Below are positions 1 through 6,563 of a DNA stretch of 7,441 nucleotides, in pieces (position 1 is the first letter of the stretch; every line of letters starts with the position of its first letter). The notes under the pieces are model-generated. The model saw only the letters and a list, made by a program, of their open reading frames with translations. It was not told the DNA's origin and searched no databases. A program made the translations under genes and the position numbers. Origin of the DNA: Deltaproteobacteria bacterium. Its GTDB lineage: Bacteria; Desulfobacterota; Desulfomonilia; UBA1062. The stretch lies in assembly GCA_020053185.1 (NCBI GenBank), contig JAGVNP010000130.1, positions 1 through 7,441 of the forward strand. Reading direction: 5' to 3'.

Positions 1-1405
1 TATCAAATATCACACCGTCGATAAATTCTGGTTTGCCGTCTTCATCAAGCCTTACTCTGCCGCGTTCGATGAAATTACGCTTTTCCCCATCCTTTCTCAT
101 GAGACGATATTCCACATCAAAAACGTCTCCATTAGGAATAGCCTTTTTCACTACAGCGATCACTGATTTCCTGTCATCTTCCACAATCAGCGGTTCAATT
201 GAACACACTTTGCCTTTCTTTAGCTCCTCCGGCGTATAGCCCGTCATTTTCTCCAGCATCTCGTTGAAGAAGACCATATTCCCCTTTTCCCTCAGTAGTA
301 CCCTGTAGACAATTCCGGGAAGATTCTGTGCAAACGTCCTGTAGGATTCCTCGCTCTTGTTGAGAGCTTCCCGTGTGCGCAGATTCTCGATGCCATATGC
401 CATATCGCTGGCCAGTTCATTAAGGAGTTTTACCTCATCGTCGCTAAAGGCATCTGGCTTAGCAGAATATACGTTCAGGGAGCCTATAATGTTGCCTTGC
501 ACCTCCAGTGGCAGAGCAATGGACGAGGCATATCCGCGTTTGAGTGCCTCTTTGCGCCAAGATGCATACAACGGATCTTTGATCATATCTTTGCATATGA
601 CAGGCCTGCCAGTCTGTATCGCAGTGCCAGTAGGGCCCCTACCTCTCTCTTCATCAGCCCAGGTAATATGTATGGTATTCAGATAGCCTTTTTCAAAACC
701 TGCCTGGACAACAGGCCGCACGGTTTTTTTCTCATCCTGCTCGGCAAAGCCTATCCATGCCATACGGTAGCCGATGTTTACCACCTTTTCACACACCTCT
801 TGCAAAAATTGCTCTTGATCAGTTGCTTTGAGCAGTGCCTGATTACTCTCAGAAATGACGCGCAAAGCGCGGTTGACACGGAGGAGTTCGCTTTCAGCCT
901 TTTTCTTTTTGGCTATTTCTGTCTTAAGTTTTTCATTTTGCGTAATGATATTGAGGTCTCTTTCAATGACATGCTTGAACTCGGAAAACAGATCTCCATA
1001 AGTCGAGACCTTGGGGTTGTCTTTTTTGTCAAGCACGCAGATCGTGCCAAAAATATCGCCATTCGGCCACTCAATAGGGAATCCGTAATAATACACCATG
1101 CCGAGCTTGATATCAGGATTATGATCCCACTTGGGGTCTTTGAGCGCATTGGGGACTAGGAGTGAAGACCTCTTTTTCATGACGGTCTCGCAGTAGAGCC
1201 CTGTATTGAGATCTGCTCTCTCCCCTTTTTCATAGGGATTGCCTTTTGTCTTGCTCGCGATAAACACCTCAATATGGGGCGGGTCATTCCTCATTATCAG
1301 ACCCGCAGGCACGCCTGTGACACGGGCCATGTGATCCACGATTTTCTGCCATTTTTCGAGTATAGTTTTCGGGATGCGTGGTTTTTGTTTCTTTGTCTTT
1401 TTCAT
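1..1405 (-). CDS. GAF-GAF-PAS sensor protein, N-terminal part (runs off left edge)
   Basis: Reading the minus strand from the ATG at 1405 gives 468 uninterrupted codons to the window edge, so this is the largest gene on that strand although its stop lies outside. No membrane segment is visible, so it is probably a cytoplasmic sensor. Residues about 14-128 form a first GAF domain (LGMVYYYGFPIEWPNGDIFG, then TICVLD). Residues about 145-185 are a charged coiled-coil-like linker (KLKTEIAKKKKAESELLRVN). Residues about 188-345 form a second GAF domain (GPTGTAIQTGRPVI, then SSIALPLEVQGNIIGSLNVYS). Residues about 350-468 are a PAS/PAC unit (SEESYRTFAQNLPGIVYRV, NEMLEKMTGYTPEEL, VEYRLMRKDGEKRNFIERG). 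Such proteins usually end in a histidine kinase, sometimes a GGDEF or other output, and that part is missing here. An in-frame TAG directly precedes the ATG, so no longer start is possible; no good ribosome site lies close to it. The gene is divergent from the kinase at 1720. Domain calls are firm; output and ligand are unknown. Confidence 0.88.
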   Translation of the reverse strand, partial: MKKTKKQKPRIPKTILEKWQKIVDHMARVTGVPAGLIMRNDPPHIEVFIASKTKGNPYEKGERADLNTGLYCETVMKKRSSLLVPNALKDPKWDHNPDIKLGMVYYYGFPIEWPNGDIFGTICVLDKKDNPKVSTYGDLFSEFKHVIERDLNIITQNEKLKTEIAKKKKAESELLRVNRALRVISESNQALLKATDQEQFLQEVCEKVVNIGYRMAWIGFAEQDEKKTVRPVVQAGFEKGYLNTIHITWADEERGRGPTGTAIQTGRPVICKDMIKDPLYASWRKEALKRGYASSIALPLEVQGNIIGSLNVYSAKPDAFSDDEVKLLNELASDMAYGIENLRTREALNKSEESYRTFAQNLPGIVYRVLLREKGNMVFFNEMLEKMTGYTPEELKKGKVCSIEPLIVEDDRKSVIAVVKKAIPNGDVFDVEYRLMRKDGEKRNFIERGRVRLDEDGKPEFIDGVIFD

Positions 1406-1463
1406 CTATAAGTGGTTATCGGAAACAGAAGGGTATTCCTTTATATATGCGGGGTCATAGGTT

Positions 1464-1652
1464 CGAGGAACGAGGAGCGAGGTGAAGGCACAGAGGCACT
1501 AAGGCACAAAGCTAAAGGCTGAAAGGATTACGAATAACGATTTCCGAATTACGAGTCAACCTTCAGCCTTTGACCTTCAACCTAACCCCTCACGCTTCAC
1601 ACTTTACGCCTTACGGCTGAAAGCTGGTCGCTGACAGCTGAATGCTGAAAGG
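1464..1652. repeat. Degenerate heptamer-phased tandem array, 27 units
   Basis: The stretch can be cut into 27 consecutive 7-base words with no loss of phase, and neighbouring words resemble each other in runs. The runs are: CGAGGAA, CGAGGAG, CGAGGTG; then AAGGC-type words; ATTACGA, ATAACGA, TTTCCGA, ATTACGA (1527-1554); TTCAGCC, TTTGACC, TTCAACC (1562-1582); TCACGCT, TCACACT; TTACGCC, TTACGGC; and TGAAAGC, TGGTCGC, TGACAGC, TGAATGC, TGAAAGG (1618-1652). The pyrimidine-rich words in the middle are near reverse complements of the purine-rich words on both sides. GCTGAAAGGATTA occurs twice (1518-1530 and 1644-1656). The period is seen directly. It recalls heptanucleotide STRR repeats described in cyanobacteria, but the units here are far more degenerate. 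Function is unknown. Confidence 0.7.
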
Positions 1653-1705
1653 ATTAAGGCTGTGCATGAAACACTCCGATATATGTAGCAGAGATTTTTA
1701 AAAGA

Positions 1706-1711
1706 AAGGAG
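1706..1711 (+). promoter_or_regulatory. Ribosome binding site deciding an ATT start for the 7TM kinase
   Basis: AAGGAG lies 8 bases before ATT at 1720-1722. The first conventional start in frame, GTG at 1744, is 32 bases from this site and has no Shine-Dalgarno sequence of its own. The nearby ATG at 1742 is in another frame and is followed at once by TGA. The open frame extends upstream only to the TAA at 1699-1701, and no ATG, GTG or TTG occurs between that stop and 1744. Confidence 0.65.
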
Positions 1712-1719
1712 AAGCGCCA

Positions 1720-3396
1720 ATTACCTGGGAATATAGCACATATGTGATTGCCTTAGGGATATCCGGATGCATCTCTCTCCTGGTGGCTTTATTTGCCTGG
1801 CAGAGAAGGACCATCCACGGGGGTATCTATTTTTTCCTCCTCATGCTGGCAATTACCGAGTGGTCAATTGCAAATGGCTTAGATTTTGCGACAGTGGGAA
1901 TGCAAGCAAAAATATTCTGGTCAAAGGTCAGCTATATTGGTGTTGCCAGCGTAGCACCGCTATGGCTGCTGTTCACCGTACAATATACCCGCCATGAACA
2001 CTGGCTTACACGCCGCGCCTCACTGCTTCTGTGGATTATCCCCATACTCATTATCGGCCTTGCTGCAACAAACGATCTGCATAACCTTGTTTGGCCCAGC
2101 ATCATCCCAAGCTCTGATGCGCCGGGCGCGCCGCTTATCTACTCGCATGGGATCTGGGTATATGTAAACGCAGCCTACTCATATTCCCTGCTACTCATAG
2201 GTACAATTCTCCTTATCCGGTTTGTTCTCCAATCCCCCTCTTTATACAAACAACAGATCGCAGCCATTGTGATAGGCGCAACAATCCCATGGCTGGGAAA
2301 TATCATCTATCTGGGAGGCTTAAGCCCGTATCCTTACCTTGATCCGACTCCATTTGCCTTTACCGCTACCGGAGTGCTGATCGCATGGGGTATTTTACGG
2401 TTTCATTTTCTTGACATTGTACCAATTGCGTATAACGTACTGTTTTCGAGTATGAGTGAAGCAGTAGTGGTGATCGATACTCGAAATAGGATAATTGATC
2501 TCAACCCATCAGCTCGCACACTCCTCAATATTGCAACCGCGGTTATTGGAAAAAAAATAGAAGATATCCTTAAGGCATGGCCTGATATATCCTCAGGTAT
2601 TTCTCCGGCATCATTCCTTGAACTGGAAATAACACTCCATGCTCCGGAGAGATGGGCATCTGTGCATGTGTCACCATTTCACGACTCCCTTAACCGATTT
2701 TCCGGCCGACTGATCATTATGCAGGACATTACTGAGAGAAAACACGTGGAAGAGGATTTGAAAAGATACAGCGAGCACCTGAAAATAATTAATAGAATTT
2801 TGCGGCATGATGTCATCAATTACCTGGCAGGGGTAGACAGCGCTTTGATGCTGTATGGAAAAACAAAAGAGGAAAATCTTCTCCAGGAAGCTTCCTCCCG
2901 GGTTATTAAGAGTGTTGATCTGATAAGAAAAATGAAAGATCTGGAGATGCTTTTCTTATCAAAGCAGAAACTGCGGCCGATCAGCGTGAAGGCTGCGATC
3001 GAACACGCAGCAACGCATGATAAAGTAATAGAATTGAGAATTGAGGGCGACAGCGAGGTTCTGGCTGATGATGCGCTCGATTCTGTGTTTGTCAATATTG
3101 TGAGCAATGCCATCCTGCATGGAAAAACCGACAGAATAGATGTGGAGATCAAAGATCAGGGAACATGGTGTGTGATAAAGATAAGTGATTCTGGAATTGG
3201 TATTCCCGATACGATCAAAGAAAAAATATTTGAAGAAGGATTTAAGTATGGTGATACAGGACAGACAGGCCTCGGATTGTATATTGTGAAAAAAATTGTC
3301 GAGCGCTATGGGGGAACTATATCTGTTTCGAGTAATGTTCCAAAAGGAACCTCTTTTATATTGAAGATCCCAAAATCCGCAAATAATGCACAGTGA
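1720..3396 (+). CDS. Membrane sensor histidine kinase: 7TM, PAS, HisKA-like, HATPase
   Basis: This is a 558-residue integral-membrane sensor kinase if started at ATT 1720 (550 residues from GTG 1744). The ATT start is preferred because it sits 8 bases after AAGGAG and adds TWEYSTY, which matches the usual beginning of the 7TM-histidine-kinase N-terminal family. Numbering from ATT, seven hydrophobic segments lie at about 9-27, 35-54, 66-89, 99-117, 146-170, 178-199 and 209-228. A PAS domain follows at about 238-338 and ends with MQDITERK. The phosphoacceptor helix has RHDVINYL with His363. The ATPase domain shows the N box (NIVSNAILHG, Asn463), G1 box (DSGIGIP), F box, G2 box (GQTGLGL) and GTSFILKIP at the end. 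All catalytic boxes are intact. The H-box form RHDxxN is common in methanogen-type kinases. No response regulator is adjacent, so the output is unknown. A MITE-like repeat lies downstream, and I see no clear terminator of its own. Confidence 0.92.
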   Translation: MTWEYSTYVIALGISGCISLLVALFAWQRRTIHGGIYFFLLMLAITEWSIANGLDFATVGMQAKIFWSKVSYIGVASVAPLWLLFTVQYTRHEHWLTRRASLLLWIIPILIIGLAATNDLHNLVWPSIIPSSDAPGAPLIYSHGIWVYVNAAYSYSLLLIGTILLIRFVLQSPSLYKQQIAAIVIGATIPWLGNIIYLGGLSPYPYLDPTPFAFTATGVLIAWGILRFHFLDIVPIAYNVLFSSMSEAVVVIDTRNRIIDLNPSARTLLNIATAVIGKKIEDILKAWPDISSGISPASFLELEITLHAPERWASVHVSPFHDSLNRFSGRLIIMQDITERKHVEEDLKRYSEHLKIINRILRHDVINYLAGVDSALMLYGKTKEENLLQEASSRVIKSVDLIRKMKDLEMLFLSKQKLRPISVKAAIEHAATHDKVIELRIEGDSEVLADDALDSVFVNIVSNAILHGKTDRIDVEIKDQGTWCVIKISDSGIGIPDTIKEKIFEEGFKYGDTGQTGLGLYIVKKIVERYGGTISVSSNVPKGTSFILKIPKSANNAQ

Positions 3397-3453
3397 ACAC
3401 AGTCATTCCCACCATAAGCAGCTTGGCTTTAAGCAGAAAATAATCCCATAGAA

Positions 3454-3584
3454 AGACCTTTGCATAATTAGGATTTAGTCATTGCGAGGAGCTTAAGCGA
3501 CGTGGCAATCCCATTGGAATTACCGATAAATTGAGATTGCTTCGCTTTGCTCGCAAAGACAATGTGGGTATTATACAAAGGTCT
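3454..3584. repeat. MITE-like palindromic element with 15-bp terminal inverted repeats
   Basis: The ends are AGACCTTTGCATAAT (3454-3468) and ATTATACAAAGGTCT (3570-3584), which are reverse complements except for one base. Inside, TCATTGCGAGGAGC plus GTGGCAATCCC on the left is imperfectly complementary to GAGATTGCTTCGC plus GCTCGCAAAGACAATG on the right. The whole 131 bases can therefore fold into one long imperfect hairpin. There is no transposase ORF. The inner string resembles an interspersed repeat I associate with many Desulfobacterota and Nitrospirota genomes; that link comes from memory. I cannot see a clear target-site duplication. It is probably a non-autonomous mobile or extragenic palindromic repeat, and it might also attenuate read-through from the kinase gene. 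Confidence 0.72.
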
Positions 3585-3642
3585 AATCGCCTGTTAAAAA
3601 CATCTTAAATTTACGTGAACAAAACCCGTACTTGATTGGGGT

Positions 3643-3671
3643 TTGGAATTGTGATAGCTACCCCTTTTAAT
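3643..3671 (+). promoter_or_regulatory. Candidate sigma70 promoter for the START-domain gene
   Basis: TTGGAA (3643-3648) and TTTAAT (3666-3671) are separated by 17 bases and match the -35 and -10 consensus at 4 of 6 and 5 of 6 positions. Transcription would begin near 3678, about 95 bases before the START gene's ATG. The placement just after the mobile-type repeat and before the gene is sensible, but this is a motif match only. Confidence 0.4.
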
Positions 3672-3772
3672 CTGATGAACCTCCATTTCAAAAAGGCTTA
3701 TGCAGACATTCATGACAGCAGGAAAAGTCTCAGAAGCAAGAGGCTATAAATATACAGCAAAGGAGTAAAAGC

Positions 3773-4510
3773 ATGAAAAAGGTAGTATCGTTATTGGTTC
3801 TTTTTTTGGCTTTCGGCATATGTGCATATGCCGGGGAAGCAATGGATCTTCAAAACCCTGATGATCCTGCAGAGGTAGTAAAGCTCATCAAATCAGAGAT
3901 CGATCTCGCAAAAGTCAGCACAGGTCAAGTTCAGTCTTACATCGTCAAGTTCAAGACAAAAGAGGGTGGAGAAAAGGGAAGAGCTGTTGGCGTTATTCTC
4001 ATTGATGCACCTTACACCAAAGTTCGAGAGATTCTTGGCGATTGGGCCAGCATGCCGGAGTATGTTCCTAACCTCAAATATTACAAGGTGAAATACACCT
4101 ATCCTCAGGATGAACTTCCGGATGGCGTTATTCGCAGAAGACTTATTGAAGGCAAGATCGGAATATCATTCCTTACTGCCGTATACCCTGTGGATGTTCA
4201 GCTAAGAGAGGACAACAGAACCGAGGGCTGGAAACTGATCAAAAAAGAAGAGGCTGCGCAGTGGAAGAATAAGGGCGTAGACCTTGCACCTCCGTTCTGG
4301 GGAATCAAGGATATCGGCGGACTTGGTTATCTCGAATCCACTGAAGACGGGAGGACCATCTATTATTACAGCCCGGTAATTGAAACCACAGTGCCTGTTC
4401 CTAATGTAATCTTAAGCACTGTAATGAAACTCACACTTCCCGGCTACATGGAAGGCGTAAAAAAGCGGGTTGAATCAAACGGCACATGGACAAGAAAGGG
4501 AAGCAAGTAA
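3773..4510 (+). CDS. Exported START/SRPBCC-domain protein (lipid-binding type)
   Basis: This 245-residue protein starts at an ATG 7 bases after AAAGGAG. It has a clear Sec signal peptide: MKKVV, then a hydrophobic core (SLLVLFLAFGICAYA), with a likely signal peptidase I cut after Ala20 (AYA|GEA), so it should be periplasmic or extracytoplasmic. Residues about 50-235 look like a START/SRPBCC (polyketide-cyclase-like) fold. It shows a strand ending in IDAPYTKVREILGDW, the phrase SMPEYVPNLKYYKVKYTY, central strands, and a C-terminal helix at about 208-233 (NVILSTVMKLTLPGYMEGVK) of the kind that closes the ligand cavity. This fold binds hydrophobic ligands such as lipids, sterols or aromatics; no ligand can be read from the sequence. 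It is followed by a strong terminator, so its transcript is probably separate from the GMC oxidase gene 109 bases later. A functional link with that enzyme is inferred only from proximity. Confidence 0.85.
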   Translation: MKKVVSLLVLFLAFGICAYAGEAMDLQNPDDPAEVVKLIKSEIDLAKVSTGQVQSYIVKFKTKEGGEKGRAVGVILIDAPYTKVREILGDWASMPEYVPNLKYYKVKYTYPQDELPDGVIRRRLIEGKIGISFLTAVYPVDVQLREDNRTEGWKLIKKEEAAQWKNKGVDLAPPFWGIKDIGGLGYLESTEDGRTIYYYSPVIETTVPVPNVILSTVMKLTLPGYMEGVKKRVESNGTWTRKGSK

Positions 4511-4534
4511 TTTTCTCTTAAAATCCTGACCATC

Positions 4535-4573
4535 AAAATAGGGCAAGATTTTTATCTTGCCCTATTTTATTTT
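4535..4573 (+). terminator. Intrinsic terminator after the START-domain gene
   Basis: A perfect 15-bp stem joins 4535-4549 (AAAATAGGGCAAGAT) to 4554-4568 (ATCTTGCCCTATTTT) around a TTTT loop. The right arm ends in TTTT followed by ATTTTG, giving the T-rich tract of a rho-independent terminator. The stem is symmetrical with A/T runs on both sides, so it could also stop transcription coming from the other direction. It begins 24 bases after the START stop codon and ends 52 bases before the GMC start codon. Confidence 0.88.
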
Positions 4574-4609
4574 GTGCATCATAATATAAGTTATTCTTTG
4601 AAATCTAAT

Positions 4610-4615
4610 GGAGGG
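4610..4615 (+). promoter_or_regulatory. Ribosome binding site deciding the GMC oxidase start
   Basis: GGAGGG lies 4 bases before ATG 4620. An upstream in-frame ATG at 4608 overlaps this very site (ATGGAGGG) and has no Shine-Dalgarno sequence before it. ATG 4620 is therefore the better start and 4608 is probably incidental. Confidence 0.75.
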
Positions 4616-4619
4616 TTAC

Positions 4620-6554
4620 ATGACTTTATCTGGCAAAAACCAGGCAAAACAGATTTTCTTTCGTAAAGCAGCTCTTTCAATAATCGATGGCGCTTTCTAT
4701 GGCAACACTGATCTGCCTTTTGACAGAGAAAAAGTGCTGAAAGAGCTGGAAGAACTCGTTGACCATGCCCCTGGGGGCACCTTCGGACTTTCCCTTCTTA
4801 TGGGATTCTCAAACCTCTTTCCTATATTCAGGTATGGCAGAACATTCACCATGCTGCCTCCTGAAAAACGATTTCAATTCATCAAGGGACTTACAGATTC
4901 AAAATTCCGCATCCTGCGCGGCCTTGGAGTCTTATGTTCTTTCCCATTCAAACTTGCGTTTGCACGGCTCCCCGAGGTTCATGAAGCAATGTCTATTCCT
5001 TATCACAAAGAAAAGGTAAAACCCGAACCTGATCAGCGATGGATGAAACAGATCTTTCCTGCATCCTCCTTTGATGCAGACGAGACCATTGAAGCAGATG
5101 TGGTGGTAGTCGGAACCGGCGCAGGCGGAGCTGTTGTTGCAAAGGAATTGGCAGAAAAAGGCCTTGCAGTAGCCATTATCGAAGAAGGCAATTTCTACAG
5201 GCGGGATGTATTCACCGGCAATCCAAAAGACATGATGCCTATGCTCTACCGTTCAGGAGGACTCACCGCAACATTAGGCAATGCCATCATCCCCATACAA
5301 ATGGGAAAGGCTGTTGGCGGCACAACACTCATCAATTCCGGCACCTGTTTCAGAACCCCTGATGAGGTGTTGAACAGATGGGTGGCATCTGGTCTTACTG
5401 ATTTTACCCCTGAAAAAATGGCTCCTTACTTTCAAAAGGTAGAAGAGCATCTCCATGTCATGGAGTGTGAGGCAAAATATATCGGTCCGATTGGCGAGAT
5501 CATCAAAAAAGGCTGTGATTCATTCGGCTATAGCTGCGGCCCCTTAAAACACAATATCATTGACTGCGATGGCCAGGGCATTTGCACTCAAGGGTGTACA
5601 AAGGATGCAAAGCAGTCAACAAACCTCTCTTATATTCCAAAGGCACTTTCTGCTGCTGCCCAGCTCTTTACCGGATTTGCAGCAAAGGACATCCTCACAA
5701 ATGGTGAGCGGGCAATTGGCATAAAGGCATGCGGCATCGGGAAAAACGGAAAAGAAATTACACTCACCTGCTATGCAAAGGCAGTGATCCTGTCCTGCGG
5801 TGCATTCATTACCCCAACGGTCATTCAGAAGAACAAGCTCGTAAGGGGCAACAAATGGGTAGGAAAAAATCTTACCATTCACCCTGCAGTATTTGTAAGC
5901 GCAATATTTCCTGGATTGAATATGAAAAATCCCGAGACCATACCGCAAGGATATATGATCGATCATTTCCACAATGAAGGCATCATGTTTGAGGGCGGGA
6001 CTCCGCCATTTTCAATTATCGCAGGTGGCATGCCAGGCGTGGGAAAAGAATATATTGATCTGGTTAAATCTTACCACAATATGGCCCTTTTCGGCTGCAT
6101 GGTAAAAGATACCAGCAAAGGCTTTGTGAGACCAGGGTCTGGAAACACCCCTCTCATCTTTTACTGGCTCAACAAGCAGGACACGGAAAAACTCGTAAAA
6201 GGCATGCAGATCTTAGGCGAGATCTTCTTTGCCGCAGGCGCAAAGAAGCTGTTTTTGGGAACATTCGACCATCCTTTCATAGAAAATCCGGATGAGTTGA
6301 AAAAATTGAAAGAGCGCAAACTAAAGCCAATGGATTTGATCCTTACTGCTTTTCATGCAGTAGGTACTGCAAAGATCGGGATGTCTAACAAAGACTCGGT
6401 TGTTGATACCAACCACCAGTGCCACAGTGTTCCAGGACTTTTTGTGGTTGATGCAAGCGCGTTGCCCACAAGTCTTGGCGTAAATCCTCAGGAAACCATC
6501 ATGGCTACTGCCACGCGCGCAGCAGAAAAGATCGCTCAACTACTTGAAGTTTAA
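4620..6554 (+). CDS. GMC-family FAD-dependent alcohol oxidoreductase
   Basis: This 644-residue flavoenzyme of the glucose-methanol-choline oxidoreductase family probably oxidises a hydrophobic alcohol with FAD. Residues about 1-140 are a helical N-terminal region rich in aromatic residues, as in the bacterial long-chain-alcohol-oxidase-like branch. The FAD dinucleotide fold follows: VVVVGTGAGGAVVAKELAEK with GTGAGG at 165-170 and IIEEG at 186-190. The second flavin signature is KAVGGTTLINSGTCFRTP at about 230-247. A cysteine cluster of form Cys316-x5-Cys322-x3-Cys326, followed by KDAKQSTNLSYIPKAL, is typical of this branch. The C-terminal active-site region has HAVGTAKIG (His579), then LFVVDASALPTSLGVNPQETIMATATRAA (shown by LFVVDAS and GVNPQETI, Asn622), the usual His/Asn pair. 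There is no signal peptide, so it is likely cytoplasmic or membrane-associated. It forms a coupled pair with the small gene at 6564. A sterol-oxidase role is possible but not demonstrated; the substrate and electron acceptor are unknown. Confidence 0.88.
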   Translation: MTLSGKNQAKQIFFRKAALSIIDGAFYGNTDLPFDREKVLKELEELVDHAPGGTFGLSLLMGFSNLFPIFRYGRTFTMLPPEKRFQFIKGLTDSKFRILRGLGVLCSFPFKLAFARLPEVHEAMSIPYHKEKVKPEPDQRWMKQIFPASSFDADETIEADVVVVGTGAGGAVVAKELAEKGLAVAIIEEGNFYRRDVFTGNPKDMMPMLYRSGGLTATLGNAIIPIQMGKAVGGTTLINSGTCFRTPDEVLNRWVASGLTDFTPEKMAPYFQKVEEHLHVMECEAKYIGPIGEIIKKGCDSFGYSCGPLKHNIIDCDGQGICTQGCTKDAKQSTNLSYIPKALSAAAQLFTGFAAKDILTNGERAIGIKACGIGKNGKEITLTCYAKAVILSCGAFITPTVIQKNKLVRGNKWVGKNLTIHPAVFVSAIFPGLNMKNPETIPQGYMIDHFHNEGIMFEGGTPPFSIIAGGMPGVGKEYIDLVKSYHNMALFGCMVKDTSKGFVRPGSGNTPLIFYWLNKQDTEKLVKGMQILGEIFFAAGAKKLFLGTFDHPFIENPDELKKLKERKLKPMDLILTAFHAVGTAKIGMSNKDSVVDTNHQCHSVPGLFVVDASALPTSLGVNPQETIMATATRAAEKIAQLLEV

Positions 6555-6560
6555 GGAGGT
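6553..6560 (+). promoter_or_regulatory. Ribosome binding site overlapping the GMC stop codon
   Basis: AAGGAGGT begins inside the TAA stop of the GMC oxidase gene (6552-6554) and lies 3 bases before ATG 6564. This near-consensus site and tight spacing indicate translational coupling of the small downstream gene to the oxidase. Confidence 0.85.
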
Positions 6561-6563
6561 GTT

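Larger units (their letters stand above)
1406..1719. other. Divergent intergenic region between two sensor genes
   Basis: This 314-base stretch separates the minus-strand GAF-GAF-PAS gene from the plus-strand 7TM kinase, so it must hold both leaders and possibly both promoters. No ORF or RNA gene is credible in it. Most of it (1464-1652) is the heptamer-phased repeat listed separately. On the minus strand an AT-rich run at about 1441-1448 (TATATAA read on that strand) could be a -10 element for the left gene, and on the plus strand GATATATG at 1678-1685 could be one for the kinase. Neither has a convincing -35 partner, so I do not call promoters. Confidence 0.6.
3397..3772. other. Intergenic region between the 7TM kinase and the START gene
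   Basis: This 376-base gap carries the palindromic MITE-like element (3454-3584), a candidate sigma70 promoter (3643-3671) and an untranslated leader of about 95 bases. A small stem, AAACCC (3622-3627) with GGGTTT (3639-3644), has an 11-base loop and no T-run, so it is not called a terminator. No ORF, tRNA or other RNA gene is supported. Confidence 0.6.

Noticed and set aside
913..1149. Minus-strand open frame of 78 codons
   Set aside because: It is in a different frame from the 468-codon sensor gene on the same strand and encodes nothing recognisable.
33..1159. Plus-strand open frames at 33-239, 357-686 and 497-1159
   Set aside because: They lie opposite the continuous minus-strand GAF-GAF-PAS gene, which has recognisable domains. 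Their own translations show no family resemblance.
1464..1652. CRISPR array
   Set aside because: Units are 7 bases, degenerate and contiguous, with no spacers of 30 bases or so and no cas genes.
3622..3644. AAACCC/GGGTTT stem-loop as terminator or riboswitch
   Set aside because: Only six base pairs, an 11-base loop, no T-run and no known riboswitch core.
4558..4590. Promoter for the GMC oxidase (TTGCCC with TAATAT)
   Set aside because: The proposed -35 lies within the terminator stem and both boxes are weak. The oxidase may have its own promoter here, but the sequence alone does not establish it.
4608..4619. ATG 4608 as start of the GMC oxidase
   Set aside because: It overlaps the GGAGGG ribosome site that serves ATG 4620 and has no ribosome site of its own.
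5274..6539. Minus-strand frames at 5274-5456, 5616-5972 and 6321-6539 and plus-strand frame 5729-5977
   Set aside because: All fall inside the GMC oxidase coding sequence in other frames and show no domain.
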